Shown here piece after piece: positions 1 to 10,605 of a DNA stretch of 64,000 bases (positions within the stretch are counted from its first letter, which is position 1; each line of letters opens with the position of its first letter). This DNA comes from Branchiostoma floridae (lineage: Eukaryota; Chordata; Leptocardii; Amphioxiformes; Branchiostomatidae), in contig NC_049997.1 in NCBI RefSeq assembly GCF_000003815.2, positions 13,456,261 to 13,520,260 on the forward strand, in the 5' to 3' direction. The notes under the pieces are model-generated. The model searched no databases. It saw only the letters and a program-made list of their open reading frames with translations, and was not told where the DNA came from. The translations under genes were made by a program, and so were the position numbers.

Positions 1-1600
1 TGTACCGGTACCATGAGTTCGCCACTTATCAAACTTTTTTAAATTTTCTACACTGGAAAGGAAAGACTCTGATATTACTTTTGTGGTTAATCTTAACATG
101 GAACACCAAAGTACAATATGCATACACAAGCTTCTTCATATCTACAAAAGTGACAATCTATGGAGAAGAAAATGGAATGGTTCATTACACTTCCATTTGA
201 AAACAATGATTTATCGAAAAATGTGGTGAACACGGGCTCCTCCCTTTAAGTATATTAACAAAGGTCTTTAATAGACTGAGCATTAAGATTCAGTATGTAG
301 CTCCTCATTATTGTTTTCAATGCACTGTATACGTAACTTATGCATCTTTCACAGATTGTACCTTCAATCTCGAATAGGCCCATCCAGGCTGTCAATCATA
401 ATTAGTGATTCAACCAATAGTAGCATGGCAATTTGCAGTGAGAGTGGCTGCATGTCCGTGAAATATTTGTATGTTTATGTTTAACTTTTTATCTAGCATT
501 TCTACACTGTGACAGCTATGGGGTCAGTCTGTTATTATGCACTGTAATATTCCCACTTTGGCCTAGGAAAAAATGTTGTGTATCCTGTTTCAGTCCTGAA
601 AAAATTAGAGTCAGTAAGTAGGAATGTATCTGTTTGTTTCTGACTTCATCTATCCTTTATCAGATAGAACAAGCAGTTTTGTTTACTTGAACAGGAAGCA
701 GGCTGAATAAAAATTCTGGAAACTATGATTGTGACTCCACTGCCCACACCAAAAAAATAGCTAGGGTCGGCAGGTTTCTCGAGGGTAGGTCGGGAAACAG
801 GAACCACAACATTTTTTCCCCTTTTTTTCCTTATATGTTGTTTGCCATGCAGTTCTAGTGCAATAAAGCTGGTGGCTTGTGGAACATGTATTGGCTCCCC
901 TAAATAAATCTTTGGAAAATGCATGTATTACTCTTTTTTTGTGGGCTGCCTTAGTTGAAAATAATTCCTATGGACTTTATGAAGCCATAGGTGCAGTGTG
1001 TATTGTTATCCACTGTGTCTAGGGTGTGGTATTGGAAGGCGGAGCCCAACCCTCTCCTTGTTCCACCTTTTACCTCCACAACTTAACTCAGGTACCCATT
1101 TTACACCTGGGTGGAGTGAGGAAAGTTGTGTTAAGTCCTTTCCCAAGGATAAAACATCTAGCCATAGGACTGTTTAGCTGTAGTCAATGCTGTAGGGCTG
1201 ATTTTTATCAGGATTTTACCATGGGCAATATAGAAAAATGGAGACCATATATGTTTATGATGTGCATGTAGCCAGGAATACCTGGAATCAAACCCATTGC
1301 TTCTCCACCTCGCTTCAACTAACCTAGCCATTCAGTGCCTTCTAGAGTAATTTTACCAGACTGTTATTTAATACATGATTGTAGTCCGCATTTACATGGA
1401 CTTGAATCACTCCTCAACTCATTGGGCTCTTGAAACTTGAGACAATTTAAGTCCCTCTTTCTTTGAGATGCCAAGAAAAGCCAAAAAAAACACATACCAA
1501 ATATCATCACAATCCAAACAGAGGTTCTTAAGTAGTGCTGAAAAACAGACAGACAAACACACACACATACAGAAATACTGCAAACCATACCTCCATTTTT
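1..1600. other. No gene recognised; left-edge intron or intergenic sequence
   Basis: No exon with convincing splice sites and coding character is visible. It probably lies in an intron of the giantin-like gene, since that gene continues leftwards. At about 1540-1605 there is a short hairpin of the CCTCCAttttTGGAGG type next to an ACAC/GACA run. The same combination recurs at about 14390, 29150, 51460, 52840 and 55300. Confidence 0.5.
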
Positions 1601-1747
1601 CCTGGAGGTAAATTACTCTTCATACAGCTTCTAACCTGTCATAAAGTCACAGTTTGGGATAAGTGAATATTCAACACCAAGATGGAGATATGGGTACAAT
1701 CTATAATGCTGGATCTGCAGGACTGATGTGTTCACAGCGCCTCCTAC

Positions 1748-4700
1748 CTGTTGTTCTAGGGACTGCATCTTGGAGCCCTGCTCCAGAATCCTCCTTTCCT
1801 TCTCCCCCATCTCAGCCTGCAGGACTTCGATCACTTTCGTCTTCCCGGTCAGGATTTCTTCCTTCTCGGCCAACTCTCTAGAAATCTTCTGCAGCACGTC
1901 TGCTTGATCTCCCTTGGCCAGCTCCTGTCTTAACTCCTGCATTTTAGTCTGCATCTCCTGAAAAACAGTTATCAAATGTTCAGAAACTATCTCTGTTTCA
2001 CCATCATTGGTTTACATAGTACATAGATATAGACAGGATAACAAAGGGAATTAGCAGTAGAGTCTATAACATTGTTAGTTCCTGTTGCAACTACATGTAC
2101 TGCATTTTACAATAGAGTGAAATTCATTGTCACTAACTACATACTGTAAATGCAAAAATGTTTGTGGTGGTTTTACGTTCACGGTTTTTGCGGTGGCCAC
2201 TTCACGGTGAACTTAAACCCACTGCGAACATTTTTCCATTATTAATAGTTTTTGACTACAGTCTATGGCGCTGCCGCAAACTTTAAACAACAGCGAAAAC
2301 TCCATTTTTCCACTAATGTGAAATTAAATCCCCGCAAAATTTAAAGCACTTAGAGTGTTAGGAGCATCCTTCCTAATATGCCATAATAGTTTTAGCCTGG
2401 AGTCCAGCCTTGTTCACCTTAGTCCAGCCTTAGTCCTCTACCGAATGTCTCTACTCTTGGGAGTGGACTAAAGTGAACAAGGCTAACATAGATTTGATTT
2501 ACTTCAAACAATGCCTGGAGTTAGATACATGTATTTAAAGATTTAGGTGTCACAGTCATTAACATCTGTTGTAAAACCTGGAATTAACATCTCTAAAAAT
2601 TGGTGAAAATCTGTCTGGACATTTTTTTTAAAGAAACCATTTTCAAATTGATGATAACTGTACTGTTTATTACTTAAACTGCCAAGCCTGGATATATCTC
2701 GGATGACGTATTACCCTACAGTAGCAGCTTTGTGCGCGCGTAGCGCACGAACCCCGGAAGTTAGGGACTTCGACCTTGTTCGGGGGTTTCTTTTTGGAGG
2801 TCAGCGACAAACCCTGGCACTGATAGCATTTTATAAGGCTGAAACTCTGGTAGTTTAAGGGTTAAGAAGATCCTTATCTGAATGAAGGTGAAAGATCCAT
2901 TACGTTTGCTTCCTGTTCTCGTTCCTGAAGCCTTTCCTCGTAACGTTGCCGGGTCTCTGTCAGTAGCGTTTGGAAGCTCTCGATCTCGGTGTTCAGTTGT
3001 GCCTCCTTCTCTCTTAGCTGCTCGGCAAGGACGCCATTTCGCTCTTCGATATCCTCCACTTTCTTGGTCAGCTTTTCCACCAAGGCCCCCTGGTCTGAAA
3101 TGGTTTGTTCCTTCTCCGCTATCTGCTGTTGCAGCAACTGTGATTTGAGTTGGAAAAACAACAAGAACAAAAAATAAATATTTGACATTTTTTAAGCTTG
3201 TTCTATTGTTGACTGTATCTAATATGTAATGTATGTCATTTTACAATACATACTGCTCAGGATTGTGAGTTACACAGATTCTAAGTAAAATATTCATTTG
3301 TCTTATAATTGTTAGTTGGATCATATTAAGCATTGTTAATCCAATATCCCAAAAGCTGTCCCAAAAAGATGCACACATGTAGATATATACAAAATGTAAG
3401 CAAAGTGATATATAGAAACAGACCTGTATGGCTTTATTACGACCTTGAATGACCTCCTCTTTCTCCTTGACGTGCTCTTGAAGGTCGAGCGCAGATTTCT
3501 CATGCTCAAGAATTTTGTTGTTTAGCTCCATCACCAACCGGTCCTTATACACCATCTGAGCATACATTTCCTTCAGTTTAGCAGACTCCTGCAAGGGGGC
3601 GTTAGTGCACAGATGCAGATGCTTTTAGCATTAGGAGCAAGCCACCATAAGACTGTTACAAGTATAAAAGAAGGTTGGCATGTTTATAATATGATGCATT
3701 CAAGCCAAAGTTATAGTTCATATACCCTTAACATGCTAATAATTAGATACAAGTCTCCTTTGCACCAATTAAACCAGTGTCTACTTGTAATGTGAACTCT
3801 GCCAGGTGACCTAAGGCCACTATGCTAAAAATACATGTTGTATTAAATAGCTATCAAGGCCTCATCAAGAATGTCTTGAGCACCAGGGTATCATAAGTAA
3901 GCATACCTCGTAGATTAGTGATGCTGCATTAGTAAATGTCTTAAATTTCACTTTTTTTGTCATGTAGTGATCTTATAAGGGTATCTAGCAAGATTATGAG
4001 AGAAGATGTTACTTAATAAAATATAGGACTATGATGATGTAATTTGGGGTATTTCTTTAATATTCACCTCAGGATTTTCCCCCTCTTCCCCTTCTGAAGT
4101 CCCTGCTCTTGCAGCACCGCTCTGGAAATGTGCGATAACTTCTTCCTTAGCCTCGATGGTCTTCTTTTGAGCTTCCAGTTCAGCCTAGTGGGCAAAAATA
4201 GTATTACACAATCATACGTGTACACAGTTAGCACTGACACGACAATGTGCGTGCACAACTGTGACATCACCAATACACATGCACCTGTCATAATGACTAA
4301 CTTGCTTAGTCTCAGTGGTCTTTACTTGAGCTTCAAATGCAGCCATTTGCATAAAACATTACATATTCTGTACACTAAACACTGACATGCCAATACATTT
4401 GAAATGCTTGGTTTGGAAAGATTGCAGGCAAATGAGCAGTTTTCCTAACATCTGTATTACGTATTTGAACTTCAGTAACTGCTAAAAAGTTTTTTAGGAA
4501 ATCTACAGTATAATCTTAAACCAAGTCCAAGACAATCGCTCTTTGCTGAAAAAAAAAAGAAGAATCAACTTGGATATTATTACAGTAAATCTTGAAACTT
4601 AAATGGTACTTTTTTTTTCATTTTGTAAGTTTTCATGGTGACCAATGCATTACAACTGTACTGCAGAATTGTTTTGACCTGGAATTCAAGAAGCACCGGA

Positions 4701-7700
4701 AAAACCTACCGTTGCCTCCTTGAATTCTCCTGTCATTTTAGACAGATGAGCAGGCAAACAGTCACTTGCCGAGTTGGGTGTGGTGACCTGTTTGCCTGAC
4801 CTGCACATGACTTTTTAAGGTGAAGGAGGGGTGTGCAAATCCTTCTCCACCCTCTCATCTACTGATGCTCATAGTCCCACAGGTGCAGAAACTACCACAT
4901 GTAAGATGGCCCCAGCAGATGCAGCTTTGTTATTTGGAGTAGCTCCTAGGAGGATGTGGCCTCATCCTTATACAAAATAAACCACTGGAAAAGTACATGG
5001 ATTCAAGATAACTACCTTCTGTTGTAGAATTTCCTTTTCTCTCCCTGCCAGTTCTTTGTGCTTCTCCTCTAGCTGGGTTGTCTTTTCTTCCAGTTTTTTC
5101 TTCAACACAACCATCTGTGCTCGGTTGATAGACTGCTTCTCCCCACTGCTTTCTTCTGATGCCTGTGAAATACAGTAAAAAACTGTACGTCAAGTAAAGT
5201 GAAAAACAAAATGCATTTTATTTCAAACTGTACTTCGTATAATCACAAAAAAACTTTAAAGGGAACTCTTCAAAGAAGCAACCAAAGCCTATCTTAATTT
5301 CTCAATGTTTACAAACATAAAACTACATGTACTCTCTTCTTAATATCACAGAGCCCACTGTGATTACAGAAAAAGTGGGATCTTTTGTTTTCCAGAAAAA
5401 TATGTCAAAACTAGAAAGGCCGACATTTGCTTAGGAGCAAATACAGCATATTGCAATCCATCTTCATCCTTGAAAAAATCCCCAAATTCAAAAATTTGAA
5501 GTAATGTTTGCTCAAAGGGAAAATGAAGTACTGTGGGCACTTGTCCTACACACCTTCATGCCGAATTTTAGGTCATTTGGTTTCAATATAAGGGCATAGT
5601 AGCCAAAAATATACATTTTTAGTTAAAAATGGCTAAAAATCCCAAAATAACTCATTTTATAAGTGCTCTATGAAGAAAATGTTGATGGGGTCCTGTTGTC
5701 ATATGTCCAATTTACCTTTGTACCAAATTTCAGGTCATTTGGTGTACATACAAGGGCATAGAAGCCAAAAATATACATTTTTAGTCAAAAATGATTGAAA
5801 ACCCCAAAATAACTCATTTTTGGAGTGATCTATGAACGAAGTGTTGATGGGAACCTGTGCTCATATGTCAAACGCACCTATGTACCAAATTTCAGGTCAT
5901 TTGGTTTTAATACAAGGGCATAGGAGCCAAAAATATACATTTTTAGTCAAAAATGGCCAAAAAAAACTAAAATAACTAATTTTTGGAGTAATCTATGAAG
6001 AAAGTGTTGATGGTTTTCTGTGCTGATATGTCCAATGCACCTATGTACCAAATGTCAGGTCATTTGGTTTCTATACAAGGGCATAGGAGCAAAAAATATA
6101 CATTTTTAGTCAAAAATGGCCAAAAACCCTAAAATAACTCATTTTTGGAGTAAACAATGGATAAGGCGTTGATGGGGTTCTGTGGTCATATGTCAAACGC
6201 ACCTATGTACCAAATTTCAGGTCATTTGGTTTTAATACAAGGGCATAGGAGCCAAAAATATACATTTTTAGTCAAAAATGGCCAAAAAAACTAAAATAAC
6301 TAATTTTTGGAGTGATCTATGAAGAAAGTGTTGATGGTTTTCTGTGCTGATATGTCCAATGCACCTCTGTACCAAATTTCAGGTCATTAGCTTGTAATAC
6401 CTGGGCACAGGGGCCCAAAATATATATATTTTGTCTAAAAATGACCAAAAACCCTAAATATCATAATTTCTAAGGCCTCTATCAAAAATGTGAAAAAAAT
6501 GTCTGGGGGTATTTGCTATCCCTACCTCCATGCCAAATTTCAGCTCATTTGGCCCAAAAATGAAAAAGTAGAATCCATTTGAAGATTTGACAGGAGAAGA
6601 AGAGACCAAGGAAAAACACAATATATTGCAATCCCATACTATGTATGGATTGCAATATAATTAATGACTGAAGATGAAGTGTTCTTCTAAAACTGTCAGT
6701 TGTGAAAGTTGTAAGAAATTCTAATGATCTCATACGGCAGTACAGTATTTACTTTCATCCTTTTGAATGGCATAAAATTGAATCCGCCATTTCCTACCTG
6801 GCCGACGGAACTCTACTCTATTCTACTCTATGCACGGAAGATCTTACCTTCTCCCCTCCTCCTTCTGAACTTTGACCTTTCTTGAGCTCCTCCAGCTGTG
6901 AGTTCAAGGCCGTGATTTTGGCCTTGGCCTGGAGCTTCAACTTGGACACCTTAGCCTCTAATGTCTCCTTCTCCTCCTGAGGGCAACAAGTGTGGAACAG
7001 GTGAGTATAAGCCTCTTTGTGGTTCCAACTGAGCATGAACAGCAAGAATCAGGGCTTGAAATACTTTTTTCTGCATACCTGCACTGGTGCACGTAACATC
7101 GAAAATTTACCTGCACCAGACAAGTTTTACCTGCACCACTCTGAATTTAGGAAGTATGGATCATTCTAAAATAGTTCAGGAACCATTGCTATTTTTTTCT
7201 TTTATACCCTATAGGTGGTAACAGTCAATGCAGCTAATGACAATCTACATACATCTACATTATAGGACATTTATGTATAAAACCCAGTACATGGACCAGT
7301 GCAGGTTAGGTGCAGGTAGACATCACAAATACCTGCACAGCTACAATTATACCTGCTCTAACCTGCATGTGCAGGTGGTACTTCAAGCCCTGTAACTAGA
7401 ATTAACAGTCAGGATTAACCTTGAACTTCGTCTGATTGGTCCTGATCTCCTGATCCTTCTCCCGGATCATGGCCTTCAGCTGTTCCACGAGTCGGCGCTG
7501 ATCCTCAAACTGGTCCGCCATGTCGGAGGCGGACATGAAACTGGCGTCTGCTGCGGACATGAAGCTGGCATCACCCGCGGCACTGGAGTCTGGGGAGGTC
7601 AAAGGTGACTGGGCTGTCTGACCACCCTGAAATAAATACGTACATTGTTAATGTTAGATTGTGATCTGACTGGATCGCCATTCTGCCAGTAGAGTCTCTG

Positions 7701-8060
7701 TCAACAGAGATTGCCATCAGGGTGCTAGGTGGTCATAAATCCTGAGTTTCTTTTTCTAACGTAGCATGAATCAAAGTTGAAAAGTCCTGACTGTGTTAGT
7801 CTCATGTATGTACATGTACAGAAAAATTTAGAGACTCAGGCTACAATTGGGCCTGGGGTCTCAACCGGTATTGCCAATTATACTGGCAGAGGTGCTGGTT
7901 ACAATCTCTAAAATGTCTACGGCTGCCATGCGATTGATTGACTAATTGATTGATTGATTGAAGACTGTGTGATACTTACCTCACTCCCCTCCTCTACCGT
8001 TGCCACCTCGTCCAACTTGTCTGTCACGGTCTGCGCGAGGTTGGACAGTCTGGACCACAT
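1748..8060 (-). CDS. GOLGB1: Giantin-like golgin (GOLGB1), N-terminal 430 residues, partial
   Basis: Eight coding exons read on the minus strand: 8060-7980, 7626-7420, 6976-6848, 5162-5016, 4184-4068, 3588-3424, 3137-2904 and 1957-1748 (81, 207, 129, 147, 117, 165, 234 and 210 bp). Every one is a multiple of three with phase-0 GT/AG borders. The product starts MWSRLSNLAQTVTDKL, which resembles the vertebrate giantin start, and continues through a low-complexity DASFMSAADASFMSAS stretch into heptad-rich coiled coil. Residues 97-139 contain KLKLQAKAKITALNSQLEEL, a close match to the giantin N-terminal block, and exon 8 also matches giantin order. Giantin is a Golgi tethering golgin with a C-terminal membrane anchor; that end would lie beyond the left edge. 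The last donor (1742-1747) shows the gene continues. A generic coiled-coil protein is the alternative, but the N-terminal match makes giantin likely. Confidence 0.85.
2148..2350. repeat. Decayed 'GCGGT...CCGCGAA' interspersed element, copy 1
   Basis: It begins ACTGTAAATGCA and ends near CCCCGCAAAATTTAAA. It is the diverged counterpart of the better preserved copy at 32811-32993. It is a short non-coding repeat with internal inverted segments (TTCGCGGT / ACCGCGAA in the better copy). It lies in an intron of the giantin-like gene. Confidence 0.6.
2409..2486. repeat. Short foldback element
   Basis: The two ends are near-perfect inverted repeats: GCCTTGTTCACCTTAGTCC on the left against GGACTAAAGTGAACAAGGC on the right, with about 35 nt between. 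It is non-coding, intronic and MITE-like. Confidence 0.55.
2690..2845. repeat. Interspersed repeat shared with 57800-57915
   Basis: A block around GACCTTGTTCGGGGGTTTC followed by GGAGGTCAG is repeated in inverse orientation near 57860-57910 (GAACAAGG, GGGTTTC complement, CTGACCTCC). This copy lies in the intron between exons 7 and 8 of the giantin-like gene; the other lies inside the large Helentron-like element. No coding content seen. Confidence 0.5.
5411..6662 (-). mobile_element. Non-autonomous Helentron/HINE-like element, copy 1 (GCAATCC family)
   Basis: Read on the minus strand, the 5' end at about 6662 is TTATATTGCAATCCATAC followed at once by its inverted partner GTATGGGATTGCAATAT. 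The 3' end has ATGGATTGCAATAT, a hairpin ATTTGCTCCTAAGCAAAT, then GTCGGCCTTTCTAG at 5411. This gives subterminal inverted repeats plus a 3' hairpin and CTAG terminus, the layout described for Helentron-derived HINE/DINE elements. The interior is a minisatellite of about seven units of roughly 162 bp, each with an ATGACCTGAAATTTGG-like core. No transposase ORF is present. It is inserted in the intron between exons 3 and 4 of the giantin-like gene. Confidence 0.75.
7050..7392. mobile_element. hAT-like MITE with CAGGG termini
   Basis: The terminal inverted repeats CAGGGCTTGAAATAC and GTACTTCAAGCCCTG enclose A/T-rich sequence with repeated ACCTGCACC / GTGCAGGT motifs. Termini beginning CAGGG are typical of hAT elements. 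An exact 8-bp target duplication is not visible, so the copy is old or the ends are eroded. It lies in the giantin intron between exons 2 and 3. Confidence 0.6.
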
Positions 8061-8259
8061 GGTTCAGTCCGACCTGCACCTGCAGGAAACTCACAGTGGC
8101 TCCACCCCTGAGGCATGGCCAAAAAATAGCTTGCATTAGAGTATTAAGAGAAGAAAAAGTCCTGACAGTTTTTTGGACATTTCCAACAAGTTAATATGAA
8201 TTTATTTTGATGATTTGGCCATTTCCAACAAGTTAAATGTATTATGCATTGATTTCTAC

Positions 8260-8460
8260 TAGCCTCCATAGCAGCCTCTCTGATGCCTTCTTTTGGCTCA
8301 TAATGCACTTTTGTTGGCCATTTCTTTTTGGACTGGGTTGCTGATTGCCAGTTACTGATTACTATGAGTATGAGGCCAAGTACCCAGTACAAAAAGAAAT
8401 GTCCAGCAAAAGTGTATTACGAGCCAGAAAAAGGCCCCAGAGAGCCTGCTATGAAGGCTA
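8260..8460. mobile_element. Foldback/MITE element with roughly 80-bp arms
   Basis: The left end TAGCCTCCATAGCAGCC and the right end (GGCCCCAGAGAGCCTGCTA, then GAAGGCTA) are inverted copies. The complementarity continues inward through CACTTTTG and CCATTTCTTTTTGGACTGGG. About 40 nt of unrelated sequence form the centre. It lies in the proposed 5'-UTR intron of the giantin-like gene. Confidence 0.6.
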
Positions 8461-9600
8461 GATATCTACTAGTCTAGCCACAATCTGTAACAATTTCAAG
8501 CCCATAAGACAAGGCTGTGAGATATGAAAATTATGATATAGGGGAGGTAAAACTAGTAAAAGAGTTATTGAATTTTACAAATTTGCAACATGTAAAATGC
8601 CTTGCTGAATGCTTCCGAACAAAGTCCCAATTATTACTAACAAGCCGCATACCACATGCATCAAATGTCATAATTGTGAGGTTCGCAGACTAACATTACA
8701 ACAAAAATTATGGGTATAGGCTAAATTTTCACAATAGCTGTCTTTAAGTTTAACACAGGTAGGACAAGTCATAGGACTGGTTTGGACCTGCCATGAATAT
8801 ATCAAGGAAGACATTGTCTGATTTTGCCAACATTCTCAGAGCACATATATGTGCAAAGTACCACAGGACAAGCATCAGAGGTTTTAACTCGTTTCAACAC
8901 TACGAAGCACCATGTAGAGAAAAAAACCTTGAGCCTACGTCTTGCGGAGTAATAGACATTAAACAAGGACGATAACAACATTAAATGTAAAGTATGACAA
9001 CATCACCATGCTCAGTATGTGGCAAAAAATCAATGAACAAACACAACAACCTTCAATGTGTATGCTTTATGAGCATAAACACAACTGTGTAACACAAACA
9101 AATAAAATGCATTATTTGTGTTTTGAAGAGCTCTTCGTTATTAATCATAACGTTTAGTGACATGAATCTTGATCAAAATGAAGCCTGCTTTACGTTGTTT
9201 GATAATCTTGCTTGTTCAGAAGAAGAACTAAATGAGCACCTTGCACCTTACACAGAGTTTAAGTGAGACCAAAACAACAGACAACTTTGCCCCCCTCCCC
9301 ACACAAACAACAAGCGTAATCAAATCTAATTTGCTCAAGTCCATTGTTCGTATCGTTGTCACAATTTTTTCTGCATTCTATATAAAAGAAATTGCTATGT
9401 ACATACATGAGAATTTTAAAGTAATAACAACTCGTGACACATTTTATCGATTTTTGAAGATCAGTTCTTTGCAAGAAAAAAACGTGTGAAAAATATATCC
9501 TGGTGCCGACGTGGAAGCGATTGGAAATATTTCAGAACAAACCTTGCGATTTCTTTCGCCTGCTTCGCCTATAAAGGCTGAATATTACAAGAAGATATTG
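8461..9600. other. Gene-free A/T-rich interval
   Basis: Nothing beyond short random ORFs is visible. It is interpreted as the remainder of the first intron of the giantin-like gene. The divergent GPX7-like gene begins about 0.9 kb beyond the candidate giantin first exon, so 9.7-10.6 kb may hold promoters for both genes; a TTTG tetranucleotide run sits at about 10163-10195. Confidence 0.4.
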
Positions 9601-9606
9601 TCTTAC

Positions 9607-9720
9607 CTCTTAGTCTTCTTCGATGTCTGATTTTAGTCCTGATTTGCGCTCAGAAGAGGAAATAATCAGTGTTTAATCCAAGTTTTTCGGAGATTTTCTA
9701 CAGAAACCGCCGCCATCTTG
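9607..9720 (-). promoter_or_regulatory. Candidate 5'-UTR exon of the giantin-like gene
   Basis: A good splice donor (GTAAGA, read on the minus strand at 9606-9601) closes a possible non-coding first exon. It would join the acceptor just before 8079, 19 nt upstream of the giantin ATG. The candidate exon contains a short uORF starting ATGGCGGCGG near 9719 and ending after 16 codons. No TATA box is evident and the true start site cannot be fixed by eye. Confidence 0.35.
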
Positions 9721-10605
9721 TAATCAGCTGGCCTAGCTTGACCCCTGGTCACGTGACAAAATATTACGTCATTTTGCGCAAATTACACGTGGATGGGATG
9801 GTCAGCCTTGACCAGAAATTAGGACGGTTGTTTTTGAAAAGAATGCAAAAGTTCGCTTCAGCTAACCTTTGAAATAGAAAAAAAAATGGACATGGCTTTA
9901 TGAAGGGGTAAGTTTTTTTTTCCTTTTCTTAACTTTTTACTTGAAAGTTTCCAAAGTTTTTCGCAAACCACACGCTTTATAGAAAAGACAAATGGAAAAG
10001 TTCGTTTTAGCTCGTCTATAAAAAATAAAAGTGCAAAAGTGCTGACTATATTTCAAAGAAACGAATTCCATGAGTTTAATTGAGGTCACAAATGTTTTAA
10101 TTCCTCCATAAAAAGAAAGTGTGTGCCAAAAGTTAACTTTACATCCAAGTCTGGGCTAAGGATTTGTTTGTTTGTTTGTTTGTTTGTTTGTTTGAACCCT
10201 TTACAACAAAAATTCTATTTGCAAGAGATGTATGGAGAAGAAGAAATGGTTTATGATCTATACAATGTATCTTTATTCGTCTTCATGGAAATAACATCAA
10301 CTTAAACTTCATGTGTTCATCTGTGCACGATTTTTTTATGTCTTCAAATGCTGATAACGTTAACGTTAAATAAACAAAGATTAAAACAGAACTTTTACAA
10401 ACTCTAATTGACTAATTGTCTCTCTGAATTCAATGGTTAACGTGTTAATACGTTAACGTTATGTATTTTAGATTTCTAGTCTTTCTGTCTGAAAAATATG
10501 GTGCAAGGGGTTATAGGGGAATACAGAGAGATATTAGAAACATCCTTGCATGAAGCTTTCTAGTATATTCGAACTCCTTCAAGAAAGTATCAAGTTTCAC
10601 ATCAA

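Noticed and set aside
646-924. 92-codon minus-strand ORF as a further giantin exon
   Set aside because: No heptad pattern and no splice acceptor/donor in the right phase.
1026-1271. 81-codon plus-strand ORF near the left edge
   Set aside because: Part of it (CACCTGGGTGGAGTGAGGAAA...) recurs at about 45170 as a repeat; no coding signature.
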